From positions 66,089 through 130,088 of the forward strand of contig JAPKYJ010000013.1 of assembly GCA_026394375.1 (NCBI GenBank): a DNA stretch of 64,000 nt. Direction: 5' to 3'. The stretch is from Methanomassiliicoccales archaeon (GTDB lineage: Archaea; Thermoplasmatota; Thermoplasmata; Methanomassiliicoccales; UBA472). Position 1 is the first letter of the stretch; each line of letters starts with the position of its first letter. Positions 16,102 through 25,310 of this stretch are shown piece after piece. The notes under the pieces were generated by a model. It was given only the letters and a program-made list of their open reading frames with translations. It made no database searches and was not told the origin of the DNA. Both the position numbers and the translations under genes were made by a program.

Positions 16102-17157
16102 ATGGCATCATTGAAGAAGGCGGCCAAGGTGGCCATGGAAAAAGTGCTCGCTCTCACGCCCGGCGAAGAAGTGCTCATCATCACCAATTTCGAAGGTGAG
16201 GTGTTCCAGATAGCCAAGGCGATCTACGAAGAAACACGCGCTCTCGGTGGAAAGCCAGTGATGATGGTCCAACCTGAGAAGACGACCTACGATTACGCTG
16301 AGAGGGTGGTGCTGGAGGCGATGGAATCCGCCCCGGACATCTGCCTCTGCCTGAACAGCAAGAAGACCGGCAAGGACCCGTTCGGAATGAGCGTTGGCTA
16401 CATTGGCCGGGATGGCAAGAAGTACGAACACGTATACATGAGATCGATATTCGGTGACAGGCGCGTACGAGGCTTCTGGTCTCCGACGGTCACGCTGGAC
16501 ATGTTCCAGCGCTGCGTGGACCTGGATTACGATGAGATGCGCTCCAGCGCCGCCAAACTGGTGGAGGCGATGAAGGGCAAGAAGGAGGTGCACGTGACCG
16601 CTCCCGCGGGGACGGACGTCACCATTTCCGTCGCAGGGCGACCTGGAAGGGCGGACGACGGCGATTTCCGTTCGCCTGGTAAGGGAGGGAACCTACCGGC
16701 AGGGGAGGTGTACATCTCGCCCGTGGTCGCCAGTACGAAGGGCGTCATAGTCTTCGACGGCACGGTGGATCTGGTGCCGCACGCGGTCCTAGCCAAGACC
16801 CCAGTCAAAGTGGAGTTCAAGGACGGTTACGTGAGCAAGGTGACCGGAGGAGAGGAGGCCAAAGGTCTCCTGGCCGTGATCCAGAAAGGCGAGCAGATGG
16901 CTCGGGAGAAAGGGTTGAAGACCGAAGAGAGGAACGCTCGCCATTTGGGCGAGCTGGGCATCGGGCTGAATCACAAGGCCACCATGACCGGCAACATGCT
17001 GGAAGATGAGAAGGTGGGAGGCACGGTGCACTTCGCCATCGGGGCGAACTACGACAACGACGGTCCGGCGCTCATCCATCAAGACTGTCTGGTGAAGAAG
17101 CCCAGCATCTGGGCCGACGGCGAGCAAATCATGAAGGGCGGCAAGTTGCTGCTCTGA
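16102..17157 (+). CDS. M29-type metallo-aminopeptidase (thermophilic aminopeptidase / AmpS-like)
   Basis: A 351-residue protein related to aminopeptidase T/S. Candidate metal ligands are Glu in LPAGEVYISP and residues in HLGELGIGLN, EDEKVGGTVHFAIG and HQDCL near the C-terminus. The family also includes dihydroxypyridine dioxygenase-like enzymes, so peptidase activity is likely but not certain. The ATG at 16102 has a strong GGAGG six bases upstream; the open frame runs from 15820 but overlaps the peroxiredoxin gene. Confidence 0.85.
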   Translation: MASLKKAAKVAMEKVLALTPGEEVLIITNFEGEVFQIAKAIYEETRALGGKPVMMVQPEKTTYDYAERVVLEAMESAPDICLCLNSKKTGKDPFGMSVGYIGRDGKKYEHVYMRSIFGDRRVRGFWSPTVTLDMFQRCVDLDYDEMRSSAAKLVEAMKGKKEVHVTAPAGTDVTISVAGRPGRADDGDFRSPGKGGNLPAGEVYISPVVASTKGVIVFDGTVDLVPHAVLAKTPVKVEFKDGYVSKVTGGEEAKGLLAVIQKGEQMAREKGLKTEERNARHLGELGIGLNHKATMTGNMLEDEKVGGTVHFAIGANYDNDGPALIHQDCLVKKPSIWADGEQIMKGGKLLL

Positions 17158-17331
17158 TTCCGCTCTCTGCGCAGCGTAGCCGCCTCACCTTGAGTCTGCT
17201 CGCGCTGCAGAGATTGATGGGGTCGATATTCGCCATGATCAGAGGCTCTTCACCCATTCTTACTGACCGTACGACCAGGAGCGACATAGCACGGGCCAAT
17301 TCAGCGCAAAGTCAAAAAAACGCTCATTCCT

Positions 17332-17430
17332 TAGACATTTGTCTATTGATGCATCGCTTATTGTGCAACAACACGATTCCTTGAGCCCATCAGAGCCTTA
17401 GAATTAGACAAATGCACGATACCTATAAAG
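17332..17430 (+). promoter_or_regulatory. Promoter region of the glutamate-synthase-like operon with repeated TAGACAAATG motif
   Basis: The 464-base gap 17158-17621 holds this region. TAGACA-TT-TGTCTA forms an inverted repeat at 17332-17345. Its right half is the exact complement of TAGACAAATG at 17405-17414, which lies ten bases before a TATA box (TATAAAG, 17424-17430). Transcription would start near 17452, giving a leader of about 170 bases. The repeated motif is a candidate activator or repressor site. Confidence 0.45.
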
Positions 17431-17545
17431 CTAGAATCGTTGTTGTCTGTGCCCACTGAGGGCCACGCCATCGAGGGAGTTGCGTCCGCTCCATCACCGA
17501 GAAGGGCGCGATCGTCAGCGGGCGGCGGTCGGCAGGGGGCTGCGA

Positions 17546-17641
17546 ATGGCTCAGTGCAAAACGGTCACACTGCGTGTTGGTCGCTTGAGAACGACACCGA
17601 TGAAGGAAGAGGGGTACTTCTTTGAACGCCAGCTCCTCTGA
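17546..17641 (+). CDS. Possible 31-residue leader peptide
   Basis: An ATG frame (MAQCKTVTLRVGRLR...) with AGGGGG upstream at 17535-17540. It ends 20 bases inside the next gene in another frame. Nothing is recognised in the peptide. It may be a translated leader or chance. Confidence 0.25.
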   Translation: MAQCKTVTLRVGRLRTTPMKEEGYFFERQLL

Positions 17642-19652
17642 GACCCTTCATCAGACCGAGCCAGTTCCCGTTGCCGAAACGGCCATCGATCCGCTCTCGA
17701 CCCCTCCAGCGTCAGCAGACCCGTGGACGACGCGGTTCGGCATCGATGCTCTTTTCCCAGGAAAGGATGAAGGGAAGAGAGGAGAATTGGCGAAGGCCAT
17801 CGACGACCTGAAGATCCCTGACCTCATGGTGATATCAGCCAAAGGCTGGCGCGCCCTATACTCCAGAGATCAGGCGGATGTGCCAGATTTACTCCGCAAT
17901 GTCCTCTTCCGAAGCATGCCAGGCGTCGTAGTGCAGCCCTTTTCCGTGGAAGCCGTGGTCGCGGTTCTGCGATTCGCCACCTCGAAACGCGTCCCTGTGG
18001 TGGTCAGAGGGGCAGGCTCCTCTCCGTTCGGCGGCTCGATGCCGGTCAAAGGCGGCATCGTGATGGACATGAACGCCATGGATCGGGTGCTCGATTTCGA
18101 TGCCGCCAAGAGCTTCGTCAAAGTCCAAGGGGGCATGAGATGGTCCGACCTCGACTGGTTCCTTGAGAAGCATGATCTGATGGTTCGATCTTCGCCCTCG
18201 AGCAGGTTCTCCACCGTCGCGGGCTGGGTCGCCACCGGAGGGATAGGGATCGGGAGCGTGTCCGGCGGGCACCTGAGCCGCTGGGCGAACGAGCTGGAAG
18301 TGGTCACCTCTGATGGCCAGGTCAGAACGCTTCGCCCTTCGGACAAGCGGTTCGCCTCGCTCTTCGGCAGCGAAGGGCGGCTGGCGGTCATCGTCTCCGT
18401 GACGCTTCAGGCGCGGCCCAGGCCCAAGGCGCCTCTCCCCACCCTGGTGCTCTTTAATGACCGGGCGAAAGCGCTCAGGTACGCGACTTTCCTAGCGCAG
18501 TCGCCCACGCCTCCCCTGGACCTCACCTATTACAGCCCAGCGAAGTTCGAGGCGATCAACCGCCTCCTGGGCCGCTCGCGTTTCCCCATCAAGCACGGGG
18601 TAATGGCGTGCTATGAGAGCAAGGATGCCGTTCCCTCGTCCTCGGCGGTGCCGCCGGGAGCGATGCGCGCGGAACCCTATCTCGCCAATCTGATCTGGAA
18701 CGAGCGCTTCTTCCCCATGAAGTTCCGCAAGCTCGGCCCGGGGCTGATGGGGTCGGAAGTCATGGCCCCCCGGGAACGCTTGCCGGAGATCGCCGCCCGC
18801 GCCGATGAGATGTGCCGCCATCACGGCCTCTCCCCGCTGATGGAGGTGCACTTCATGCCGGGGGGCGACGGGCTTCTTCTCACTTACTACACCACGGACC
18901 AGGCGAAAACGCTGCGGTACACCATGGACTCGTTCCGTGGGTTGCTCATCAGCAGCGCCCTCATGGAGGCGGGCGCGCGCCCGTACTCGCTAGGGGTCTG
19001 GAACAACATGTTCTCCGATCAGGCGGGAGAGGAAGAGGATCTGGCCGGGGCGAAGGCCGACCTCGATCCCGCCGGCATCATGAACCGCGGAAAATACCCG
19101 CGCCTGGGAGGGCGACTGGGAGGATTCCCCGCGGTGATGTTCGCCCCTGGGGTCCTAGGCAGCATGCTCAAGCTGGTGAACCGGATGGGACCGCTGTCCG
19201 CCGCCGGGATGAAGGTCATCTCGGCGGCCAAGGCGTTCGACCGGGTGGGCGACGATCAGCTCCTCAGGGCGGCCGACGAGTGTGCCATGTGCGGAGCGTG
19301 CGTCGGCGTCTGCCCGGCGTATATCATGACCAAAGATGAGCGGGTGACGGCGCGAGGGAAGCTGCTCGCGGCCCGCCGCATAGCCCAAGGTAAGGAGATA
19401 TCGAAGGAGCACGCGCACCGCGTCTTCCTCTGCATGCGCTGCAAGGCCTGCGAGCAGGTCTGCCAGTCGAAGCTCCACCTCATCGAGGTGTACGAGGAGA
19501 TGGAGAGAAGGCTCGAGAAGGAGCATGGCAAGGACGAGGCGGAGATCAAGCGCTTCGTATCCGTGGCTGAGAAATCGCCCGCCTACGACGCGCTGGTGGA
19601 AAGGGGCCTGGTGCTCGGCGCTCCCAGCAAGACCGTCCAGGGAGGCAAGTGA
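17622..19652 (+). CDS. FAD-linked oxidase with C-terminal 4Fe-4S dicluster (GlcD-GlcF-type) subunit
   Basis: The N-terminal half is a GlcD/D-lactate dehydrogenase-type FAD-binding module (PCMH): VVVRGAGSSPFGGSMPV, STVAGWVATGGIGIGS and FGSEGRLAVIVSVTL. The C-terminus, from about residue 553, has two cluster motifs, CAMCGACVGVCP and CMRCKACEQVC, as in GlcF/HdrD-like subunits. Such fusions oxidise 2-hydroxy acids and pass electrons to Fe-S partners. The TTG at 17622 has GAGGGGT seven bases upstream. It is the first of four genes that continue as Fe-S and glutamate-synthase-like subunits with 1-2 base spacing or overlap, so it probably serves as their electron-input module. Substrate unknown. Confidence 0.85.
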   Translation: MNASSSETLHQTEPVPVAETAIDPLSTPPASADPWTTRFGIDALFPGKDEGKRGELAKAIDDLKIPDLMVISAKGWRALYSRDQADVPDLLRNVLFRSMPGVVVQPFSVEAVVAVLRFATSKRVPVVVRGAGSSPFGGSMPVKGGIVMDMNAMDRVLDFDAAKSFVKVQGGMRWSDLDWFLEKHDLMVRSSPSSRFSTVAGWVATGGIGIGSVSGGHLSRWANELEVVTSDGQVRTLRPSDKRFASLFGSEGRLAVIVSVTLQARPRPKAPLPTLVLFNDRAKALRYATFLAQSPTPPLDLTYYSPAKFEAINRLLGRSRFPIKHGVMACYESKDAVPSSSAVPPGAMRAEPYLANLIWNERFFPMKFRKLGPGLMGSEVMAPRERLPEIAARADEMCRHHGLSPLMEVHFMPGGDGLLLTYYTTDQAKTLRYTMDSFRGLLISSALMEAGARPYSLGVWNNMFSDQAGEEEDLAGAKADLDPAGIMNRGKYPRLGGRLGGFPAVMFAPGVLGSMLKLVNRMGPLSAAGMKVISAAKAFDRVGDDQLLRAADECAMCGACVGVCPAYIMTKDERVTARGKLLAARRIAQGKEISKEHAHRVFLCMRCKACEQVCQSKLHLIEVYEEMERRLEKEHGKDEAEIKRFVSVAEKSPAYDALVERGLVLGAPSKTVQGGK

Positions 19653-19653
19653 G

Positions 19654-21009
19654 ATGTACGAGCGCTACCACGTCCCAAAGAAAGAGATGCCTCCCGCGGG
19701 AGTGCCTTTCTCAAAGTCATCGGTGATCAGGAGCGACCGCTGCATGAACTGCGGTCGGTGCAAGGACGCTTGCGTCTATGGCGTGCACGAGCGGGACGCC
19801 TCCGACCCCAGGACCATGGCCGAGCCGAAGAGCCATCTGTGCAAGAACTGCCTGCGCTGTGTCGAGGACTGCCCGCAGCGCGCGCTGTCGGTCGAGCTCT
19901 CGCCCCTCTACCTCGGACTGGGGGGAGGGCTCTGGACGCCCCAGCGGGTGTTCACCATCTGGAACGAGGCCTGGACGGGCAAGATCCCGGTGTTCGGCGC
20001 CGGCTATAGAGGCAAGTTCGTAGGCCCAGGCTACGATTCAATGTGGACGGACATGTCCGAGATCGTGCGCCCCACCAGGGACGGCATCCACGGAAGGGAG
20101 TTCATATCCACCAGCGTCGACCTGGGGAAGAGGGTCGACTACCTTGAGTTCGACGAGGCCGGGAGGCTGATGACGAAGATGCCCGGTTTCGTGGAGCTTC
20201 CCATCCCCATGGTCCTGGACCTCACGCGGATCGACCTCACGCCGCAGGCCAGAAAAGGACTGATGCAGGCGGCGAAGACCCTCGGCACCCTGTTCATCGC
20301 GCCGGCGGAGGGACCTCTGCCCAACGGCAGCAACGAATCGATGGTTCCAGTGTTCGCATCGGGCAGGACGTCCGCCAACCCGGACCTTTCCAGTCCGAGG
20401 ATGGTCGAAGTGGAGCATTCGTCCGATTGGAGGTCGGATCTGAGAGCGCTCAAGGAGCGGTTCGGCGGGGCGGCGGTCGGAATCCGGATCCAGGCCAGGA
20501 ACGGCGTCGAGAGCGAGGTCGTCGAGCTGGCATCATCCGAGGTGGACGTGGTCCATATTCTTTACGACGAGCAAGGCCAGGAGGCCGATGGCAGGCTGGC
20601 CAAGGATTCGCTCATGGCGGTGAACCGCGCGCTGGTAACAGCTTCGCTCCGGGAAAGGGTGAGCATCATAGCCGGAGGCGGTCTGGCCGCGGCGGAGCAC
20701 GTTCCCAAGAGCCTCATCTGCGGGGCGGACGCCGTCGGACTGGAGCGGGCGCTGAAAGTGGCCCTGGGCTGCCAGGCTTGCGCCGACTGCGATAAGGACC
20801 GCTGCATGGCGGACCGCGAGAACGTCACATCCGACTGGTCGAAGTGGAGGGCGGTGAACCTGATCGGCGCCTGGCGCGACCAGCTGCTGGAGGTCATGGG
20901 CGCCATGGGGATGCGGGAAGCGCGCCGGTTGAGGGGCGAGATCGGGCGGGCCATCTTCTTCGAGGAAGCGGAGAAGGACGCCTTCGCCGGCATCAAGGGA
21001 GGTGCCTGA
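19654..21009 (+). CDS. Ferredoxin-type protein with degenerate glutamate-synthase FMN-barrel
   Basis: A 451-residue protein beginning with two 4Fe-4S motifs (CMNCGRCKDAC and CKNCLRCVEDCP). The C-terminal half resembles the end of the glutamate synthase FMN barrel: an IIAGGGLAAAEHVPK phosphate-type loop followed by CQACADCDKDRC, which parallels the cluster motif of the next gene. The FMN/2-oxoglutarate part (SFGSIS, GEGGY) seen in the next protein is missing, so this looks like a paralogue reshaped for electron transfer. The ATG at 19654 starts one base after the upstream stop. Confidence 0.75.
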   Translation: MYERYHVPKKEMPPAGVPFSKSSVIRSDRCMNCGRCKDACVYGVHERDASDPRTMAEPKSHLCKNCLRCVEDCPQRALSVELSPLYLGLGGGLWTPQRVFTIWNEAWTGKIPVFGAGYRGKFVGPGYDSMWTDMSEIVRPTRDGIHGREFISTSVDLGKRVDYLEFDEAGRLMTKMPGFVELPIPMVLDLTRIDLTPQARKGLMQAAKTLGTLFIAPAEGPLPNGSNESMVPVFASGRTSANPDLSSPRMVEVEHSSDWRSDLRALKERFGGAAVGIRIQARNGVESEVVELASSEVDVVHILYDEQGQEADGRLAKDSLMAVNRALVTASLRERVSIIAGGGLAAAEHVPKSLICGADAVGLERALKVALGCQACADCDKDRCMADRENVTSDWSKWRAVNLIGAWRDQLLEVMGAMGMREARRLRGEIGRAIFFEEAEKDAFAGIKGGA

Positions 21010-21010
21010 G

Positions 21011-22516
21011 ATGGCGACCAAGTTCTTCGAATCGACGACCGAGGACGACTACAGCCAGGTGCCACCACAATTGCTGAAGCGGATGAGCCGGTACCGGGTG
21101 ACGCGGGCGGACACCTGCATCAACTGCGGAACGTGCGCATCCCTCTGCCCATACGGCGTGCACCGACGCGTCGAGGGGCACGTGAGCATCCTGCCTCCGG
21201 CGGACCCAAAATGCATCGGTCCGAGCTGCGCCTCGAACTCCTTCCACTGCGTCAAGAACTGCCCCACTGGATCGCTGTCCTTGAGCGCCAACCCGATGTT
21301 CACCAGCATGGGCGATCCCCGTTGGACGGCGGAGATGATACTTGGGACGTGGAAGATGGCGGAGAGCGGCGAACCCCTGCCCCTGGACCACCCGGCGAAC
21401 ACCGGCGCCTCGGAAGGAGGGTTCGACCGCATGTCATTCGAGCTGCCTCCATTGAAGGGCAGCTTCGATCCCGAATCGATCTCCACGGCCATCGACCTGA
21501 ACCACCGGAAGGAAGGGACGAGGGTGCGCATCCCCATCCCGGTGTACGGAGGAGGCATGTCCTTCGGCTCGATCAGCCAGAGGACCATGCTCGCCCGGGC
21601 CATGGCGGCGAAGGAGTGGGGGACCTTCACCTGCACCGGTGAGGGCGGATATCCAGAGCTGCTCATCCCTTACAAGGAGCACGTCATCACGCAGATCGCC
21701 ACCGGGCTGTTCGGGGTGCGGGAGGAGACGATAAAGCGAGCTCCGATCGTCGAGTTCAAGTACGCTCAAGGGGCGAAGCCCGGACTTGGAGGGCATCTGC
21801 TGTACGAGAAGAACACCCCGGACGTGGCGAGGATGAGAGAGGCCGTTCCATTCACCAACCTTTTCTCCCCCTTCCCGTTCCATTCCGTGTACTCGGTCGA
21901 GGACCACAAGAAGCACCTGGACTGGATCGCCTCGGTGAACCCCAGGGCGCTGCTCTCGGTAAAGGTCTCCACCCCGAACGACGTGGAGATGGTGGCGGTC
22001 GGCTCGTACTACGCCGGCGCGCACATCGTGCACCTGGACGGAGGGTACGGGGGCACCGGGGCCGCACCGGAGATCGCGAAGAAGAATATCGCCATGCCGA
22101 TCGAGTACGCCATCCCGAAGGTGCATCGCTTCCTGGAGAAGGAGGGCATCCGGGAAGAGGTGACGCTCATAGCGAGCGGCGGAATCCGCACGGCCATGGA
22201 CGTCGCCAAGGCCATCGCCTTGGGCGCGGACGGCGTGGTCATCGGGACCGCTGAGCTGGTCGCCATGGGATGCGTGCGCTGCGCCAACTGCGAGAGCGGG
22301 CGCGGCTGCCCCCGCGGGATCGCGACCACGGACAAGGAGCTGGAGCAGCTGAACCAGATACCCATCCTGGCGCGCAGGCTGAGCAACCTCTATCGCTCGT
22401 GGAGGCTGCAGTGGTGCGAACTCCTCTTCCGCCTGGACATGAACGATCTGAGACAGCTCAGGGGGCGGATGGACCTGCTCCGCTATGCCGGTACCCCAGG
22501 GAGGATGCTGCCATGA
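21011..22516 (+). CDS. Glutamate synthase FMN-domain subunit (archaeal GltB2 type) with ferredoxin motif
   Basis: A 501-residue protein with the central glutamate synthase domain. It begins with one clear 4Fe-4S motif (CINCGTCASLCP) and a cysteine-rich second site (CIGPSC...CVKNCP). The FMN/2-oxoglutarate barrel carries GGGMSFGSIS, TGEGGYPE, the GYGGTGAAPE loop and LIASGGIRTAMDVAKAIALGAD. A CVRCANCESGRGC cluster site follows. In glutamate synthases this domain aminates 2-oxoglutarate. The ATG at 21011 follows the previous stop by one base, and the stop overlaps the next ATG (ATGA at 22513). Confidence 0.9.
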   Translation: MATKFFESTTEDDYSQVPPQLLKRMSRYRVTRADTCINCGTCASLCPYGVHRRVEGHVSILPPADPKCIGPSCASNSFHCVKNCPTGSLSLSANPMFTSMGDPRWTAEMILGTWKMAESGEPLPLDHPANTGASEGGFDRMSFELPPLKGSFDPESISTAIDLNHRKEGTRVRIPIPVYGGGMSFGSISQRTMLARAMAAKEWGTFTCTGEGGYPELLIPYKEHVITQIATGLFGVREETIKRAPIVEFKYAQGAKPGLGGHLLYEKNTPDVARMREAVPFTNLFSPFPFHSVYSVEDHKKHLDWIASVNPRALLSVKVSTPNDVEMVAVGSYYAGAHIVHLDGGYGGTGAAPEIAKKNIAMPIEYAIPKVHRFLEKEGIREEVTLIASGGIRTAMDVAKAIALGADGVVIGTAELVAMGCVRCANCESGRGCPRGIATTDKELEQLNQIPILARRLSNLYRSWRLQWCELLFRLDMNDLRQLRGRMDLLRYAGTPGRMLP

Positions 22517-25107
22517 GCCATGCCAAGGCGCTATTGGAGTCGAGGAGGAAGCTGCATCAAGCACCGTTCAAGTACGTCCCGCAAGAGGCGGAGGGAGGAT
22601 GCGGCGTGGTCGGCCTGGTCGCCTCGCGTCCCATCCGAGGCTCGCACATCCTGCAGCCGCTGGAGCAGATGCACAACCGGGGGAACGGGAAGGGAGGAGG
22701 CATCTCCGCCGTCGGCCTAGTCCCCGAACAGCTGGGAGTGGACCGGAATACCCTGGAGCAGGACTACCTGGTGCAGGTCGCGTACCTGAAGGAGGATGTA
22801 AGGGAGCAGCTGGAAAAGGAGTTCATCTTCACCACCTACGACGTGCACGCGTCGCATCGAGTGGCCACCAGCGACGATCCCGCCCTGCTCGGCCGCCTGG
22901 AGGTGACCCCTCCCGTGGTGCACCGCTATTTCTGCCGGGCCAAGAAGGAGGTCCTAGACCGCTTCGTCCAGGAGAACGCGCTGCACGACGTCGACCGGAG
23001 ACGCGCGGAGGACGAGCTGGTGTACCAGACCAGCTTCCAGATCAACAAGAAATACTACGCTGGCACTTCGATGTCCGCCTTCGTCATGTCCCATGGGCGG
23101 AACATGCTCATCATGAAGATCGTGGGCTACGCCGAGGACGTCATCCACTACTACAAGCTGGAGGACTTCCAGGCGCATATGTGGATCGGGCATCAGAGGT
23201 ATCCGACAAAGGGGCGGGTCTGGCACCCGGGAGGGGCGCATCCGTTCATGGGCTTGGACGAGGCGCTGGTGCATAACGGCGACTTCGCCAACTACTACTC
23301 CATGACGGAGTACTTGGGGCAGAAGGGCATCACCCCGCTCTTCCTTACCGATACGGAGGTGTCTGTGCTGCTCTTTGACCTGCTCAATCGCGTCTATGGC
23401 TATCCGCTGGAGTACATTCTGGAGGCGCTCGCGCCCACCACCGAGAGGGACTTCCACCTCCTGTCCGAGGAGAAGCAGAAGGTGTACCGGGCGATCCAGT
23501 CGACGCACCTCCATCGTTCGCCGGACGGACCGTGGTTCTTCATCATCAGCCGCAACGACCATTACGAGGACAGGCTGCAGCTCATCGGGATCACAGACAC
23601 ATCGATGCTGCGGCCGCAGGTCTTCGCCCTGGTCGAGGGCGAGGTGCAGGTCGGATTGATAGCCTCGGAGAAGCAAGCCATCGATTCGTCGCTCCGCAGC
23701 CTGTCCACGGAGTTCCGGTCGGTGCCGCAGCAGGCGGACCTGTACTGGAACGCCAGGGGCGGGAGCCATACGGACGGCGGGGCATTCATATTCACCCTGG
23801 GTGCTGAGGTGCCCGGCAACGGACGAGAGCTGGTCTGCACGAACAAGTTCGGGGCGTGCGTTTCCGTCCCCGGCGAGAGATACGAGAGGCAGCAGGACGC
23901 CGCCATGTCCGGGCCGCTGCCTGAGGAAGCGACCTCGTCGCTCGCCGATTATATGCTCGCCTCCAGCGTGGAGGACGGTTTCCATGTTTGGAAGGAAGCC
24001 ATCGCCCGCGCCTCCGCGCAGGAAGCGATGGGCGCCATCTCCTTCCTGTCTTCGTCGGGCTCGAGCGCGAAGGATGTGGAGAAGAGGCTGGCCCTGCTCA
24101 CCCTGGCGATGGACCGGCGCTATTCCACAGGCCGGCTGCGGAGGAGCCGGGTGCTCTCCAGGCTGAACGAGGGAGTGAACGCCCTGCTCCACGCTTCATC
24201 GGGCCAGGGGTTCGTCCTGGTGGACCTGAAAGGGCATCGCCAGATCCGCGCGCCGGGGGAGGGGGAAAAGGCCCTGGTAATCGATTGCGAGGGCTTCCCG
24301 ATGGAGGGTGTGGAGGGCGTCTCCCACCTCATCTGCCGCGGGGCAGAGCTTGGATGGAAGCGCATCATCGTCATCGGAGCGCACGGCCAGCGCTTCTTCG
24401 GCTGCGGCCTCGGACCGCGGTCGAAGGGTATCGAGATCGAAGTCTATGGCAGCTCGGGCGATTACCTCGCTTCCGGTCTGGACGGAGCTTCGATCACGGT
24501 GCACGGCAACGCCCAGGACCAGCTGGGCCAGATCCTGAACTCCGGTAAGCTGGTGGTGCACGGGGACGTCGGGCAGACTTTCATGTACGGGTCCAAGGGC
24601 GGCGAGGTCTTCATCCTAGGCAACGCTGCTGGGCGACCGCTCATCAACGCCGTCGGAAAGCCGCGCGTGGTCATCAACGGCACTTGCCTGGATTATCTTG
24701 CAGAGTCGTTCATGGCCGGAGATCCGTTGAACGGAGGGGGTTTCGTGATCCTCAACGCCCTGGGCTTCGATGGCGACGGTGGAGCCTTCGACCTTCCCGA
24801 GCCATATCCCGGCGGTAACCTCTTCTCACTCGCCTCGGGGGGCGCGATCTACGTGCGCGACCCGAAGGGAAAGGTAGGCGAGGACCAGCTGAACGGAGGG
24901 AGGATAGCTTCACTCACCGAGAAGGACTGGGAGGCGGTACTTCCATACTTGAGGGAGAATGAGCGGCTTTTCGGCATCTCGGTGGAGGATGTGCTGCTGC
25001 GAAAGGATGGGGCGCAGGTGAAGCCCTGGGAGATCTACAAGAAGGTCGAGGTCGTGCCGCTCTCCGCCCTCTCCAAGAGCGAGCAGGTCGAGGATGATTC
25101 GGACTAG
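22513..25107 (+). CDS. Glutamate synthase amidotransferase + GXGXG subunit (GltB1-GltB3 fusion)
   Basis: An 864-residue protein. Residues about 33-400 are a class II glutamine amidotransferase with the nucleophilic Cys in GGCGVVGLV after a leader of about 31 residues (probably removed to expose the Cys), and MHNRGNGKGGG as the glutamine-site loop. The last 250 residues are the GXGXG beta-helix domain of glutamate synthase (CGLGPRSKGIEIEVYG, VHGDVGQTFMYGSKGG, GGGFVILNALG). Together with the FMN subunit this supplies all GltB domains, split over two genes. No GltD-type NAD(P)H subunit is adjacent. N-methylglutamate synthase has a related layout and is an alternative. Confidence 0.88.
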   Translation: MSHAKALLESRRKLHQAPFKYVPQEAEGGCGVVGLVASRPIRGSHILQPLEQMHNRGNGKGGGISAVGLVPEQLGVDRNTLEQDYLVQVAYLKEDVREQLEKEFIFTTYDVHASHRVATSDDPALLGRLEVTPPVVHRYFCRAKKEVLDRFVQENALHDVDRRRAEDELVYQTSFQINKKYYAGTSMSAFVMSHGRNMLIMKIVGYAEDVIHYYKLEDFQAHMWIGHQRYPTKGRVWHPGGAHPFMGLDEALVHNGDFANYYSMTEYLGQKGITPLFLTDTEVSVLLFDLLNRVYGYPLEYILEALAPTTERDFHLLSEEKQKVYRAIQSTHLHRSPDGPWFFIISRNDHYEDRLQLIGITDTSMLRPQVFALVEGEVQVGLIASEKQAIDSSLRSLSTEFRSVPQQADLYWNARGGSHTDGGAFIFTLGAEVPGNGRELVCTNKFGACVSVPGERYERQQDAAMSGPLPEEATSSLADYMLASSVEDGFHVWKEAIARASAQEAMGAISFLSSSGSSAKDVEKRLALLTLAMDRRYSTGRLRRSRVLSRLNEGVNALLHASSGQGFVLVDLKGHRQIRAPGEGEKALVIDCEGFPMEGVEGVSHLICRGAELGWKRIIVIGAHGQRFFGCGLGPRSKGIEIEVYGSSGDYLASGLDGASITVHGNAQDQLGQILNSGKLVVHGDVGQTFMYGSKGGEVFILGNAAGRPLINAVGKPRVVINGTCLDYLAESFMAGDPLNGGGFVILNALGFDGDGGAFDLPEPYPGGNLFSLASGGAIYVRDPKGKVGEDQLNGGRIASLTEKDWEAVLPYLRENERLFGISVEDVLLRKDGAQVKPWEIYKKVEVVPLSALSKSEQVEDDSD

Positions 25108-25310
25108 CTGCGATAGCTCGTCCACTCCCACCAAGATAAGGGCGAAGATGTTCTCTCCCGGAAGCGCGTGGTGCATCTCGCACCCAGTGCTCAGCAGAAA
25201 GCCGCTATGTGCGAGGCCAGAGCGGCGAACGATTGGAAAAGATAGGGACCGCCCCTCGCATTCAGACCCATACAAGGGAGCGATGGATCAGACTCTCCAG
25301 TGGACAAGAC

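Noticed and set aside
21434-22564. 376-codon antisense frame opposite the FMN subunit gene
   Set aside because: Overlaps a gene with clear catalytic motifs and crosses the boundary to the next gene; no family similarity.
22954-24192. 412-codon frame opposite the glutamate-synthase amidotransferase gene
   Set aside because: Shadow of the real gene; composition rich in Arg, His and Gln and no recognisable motif.
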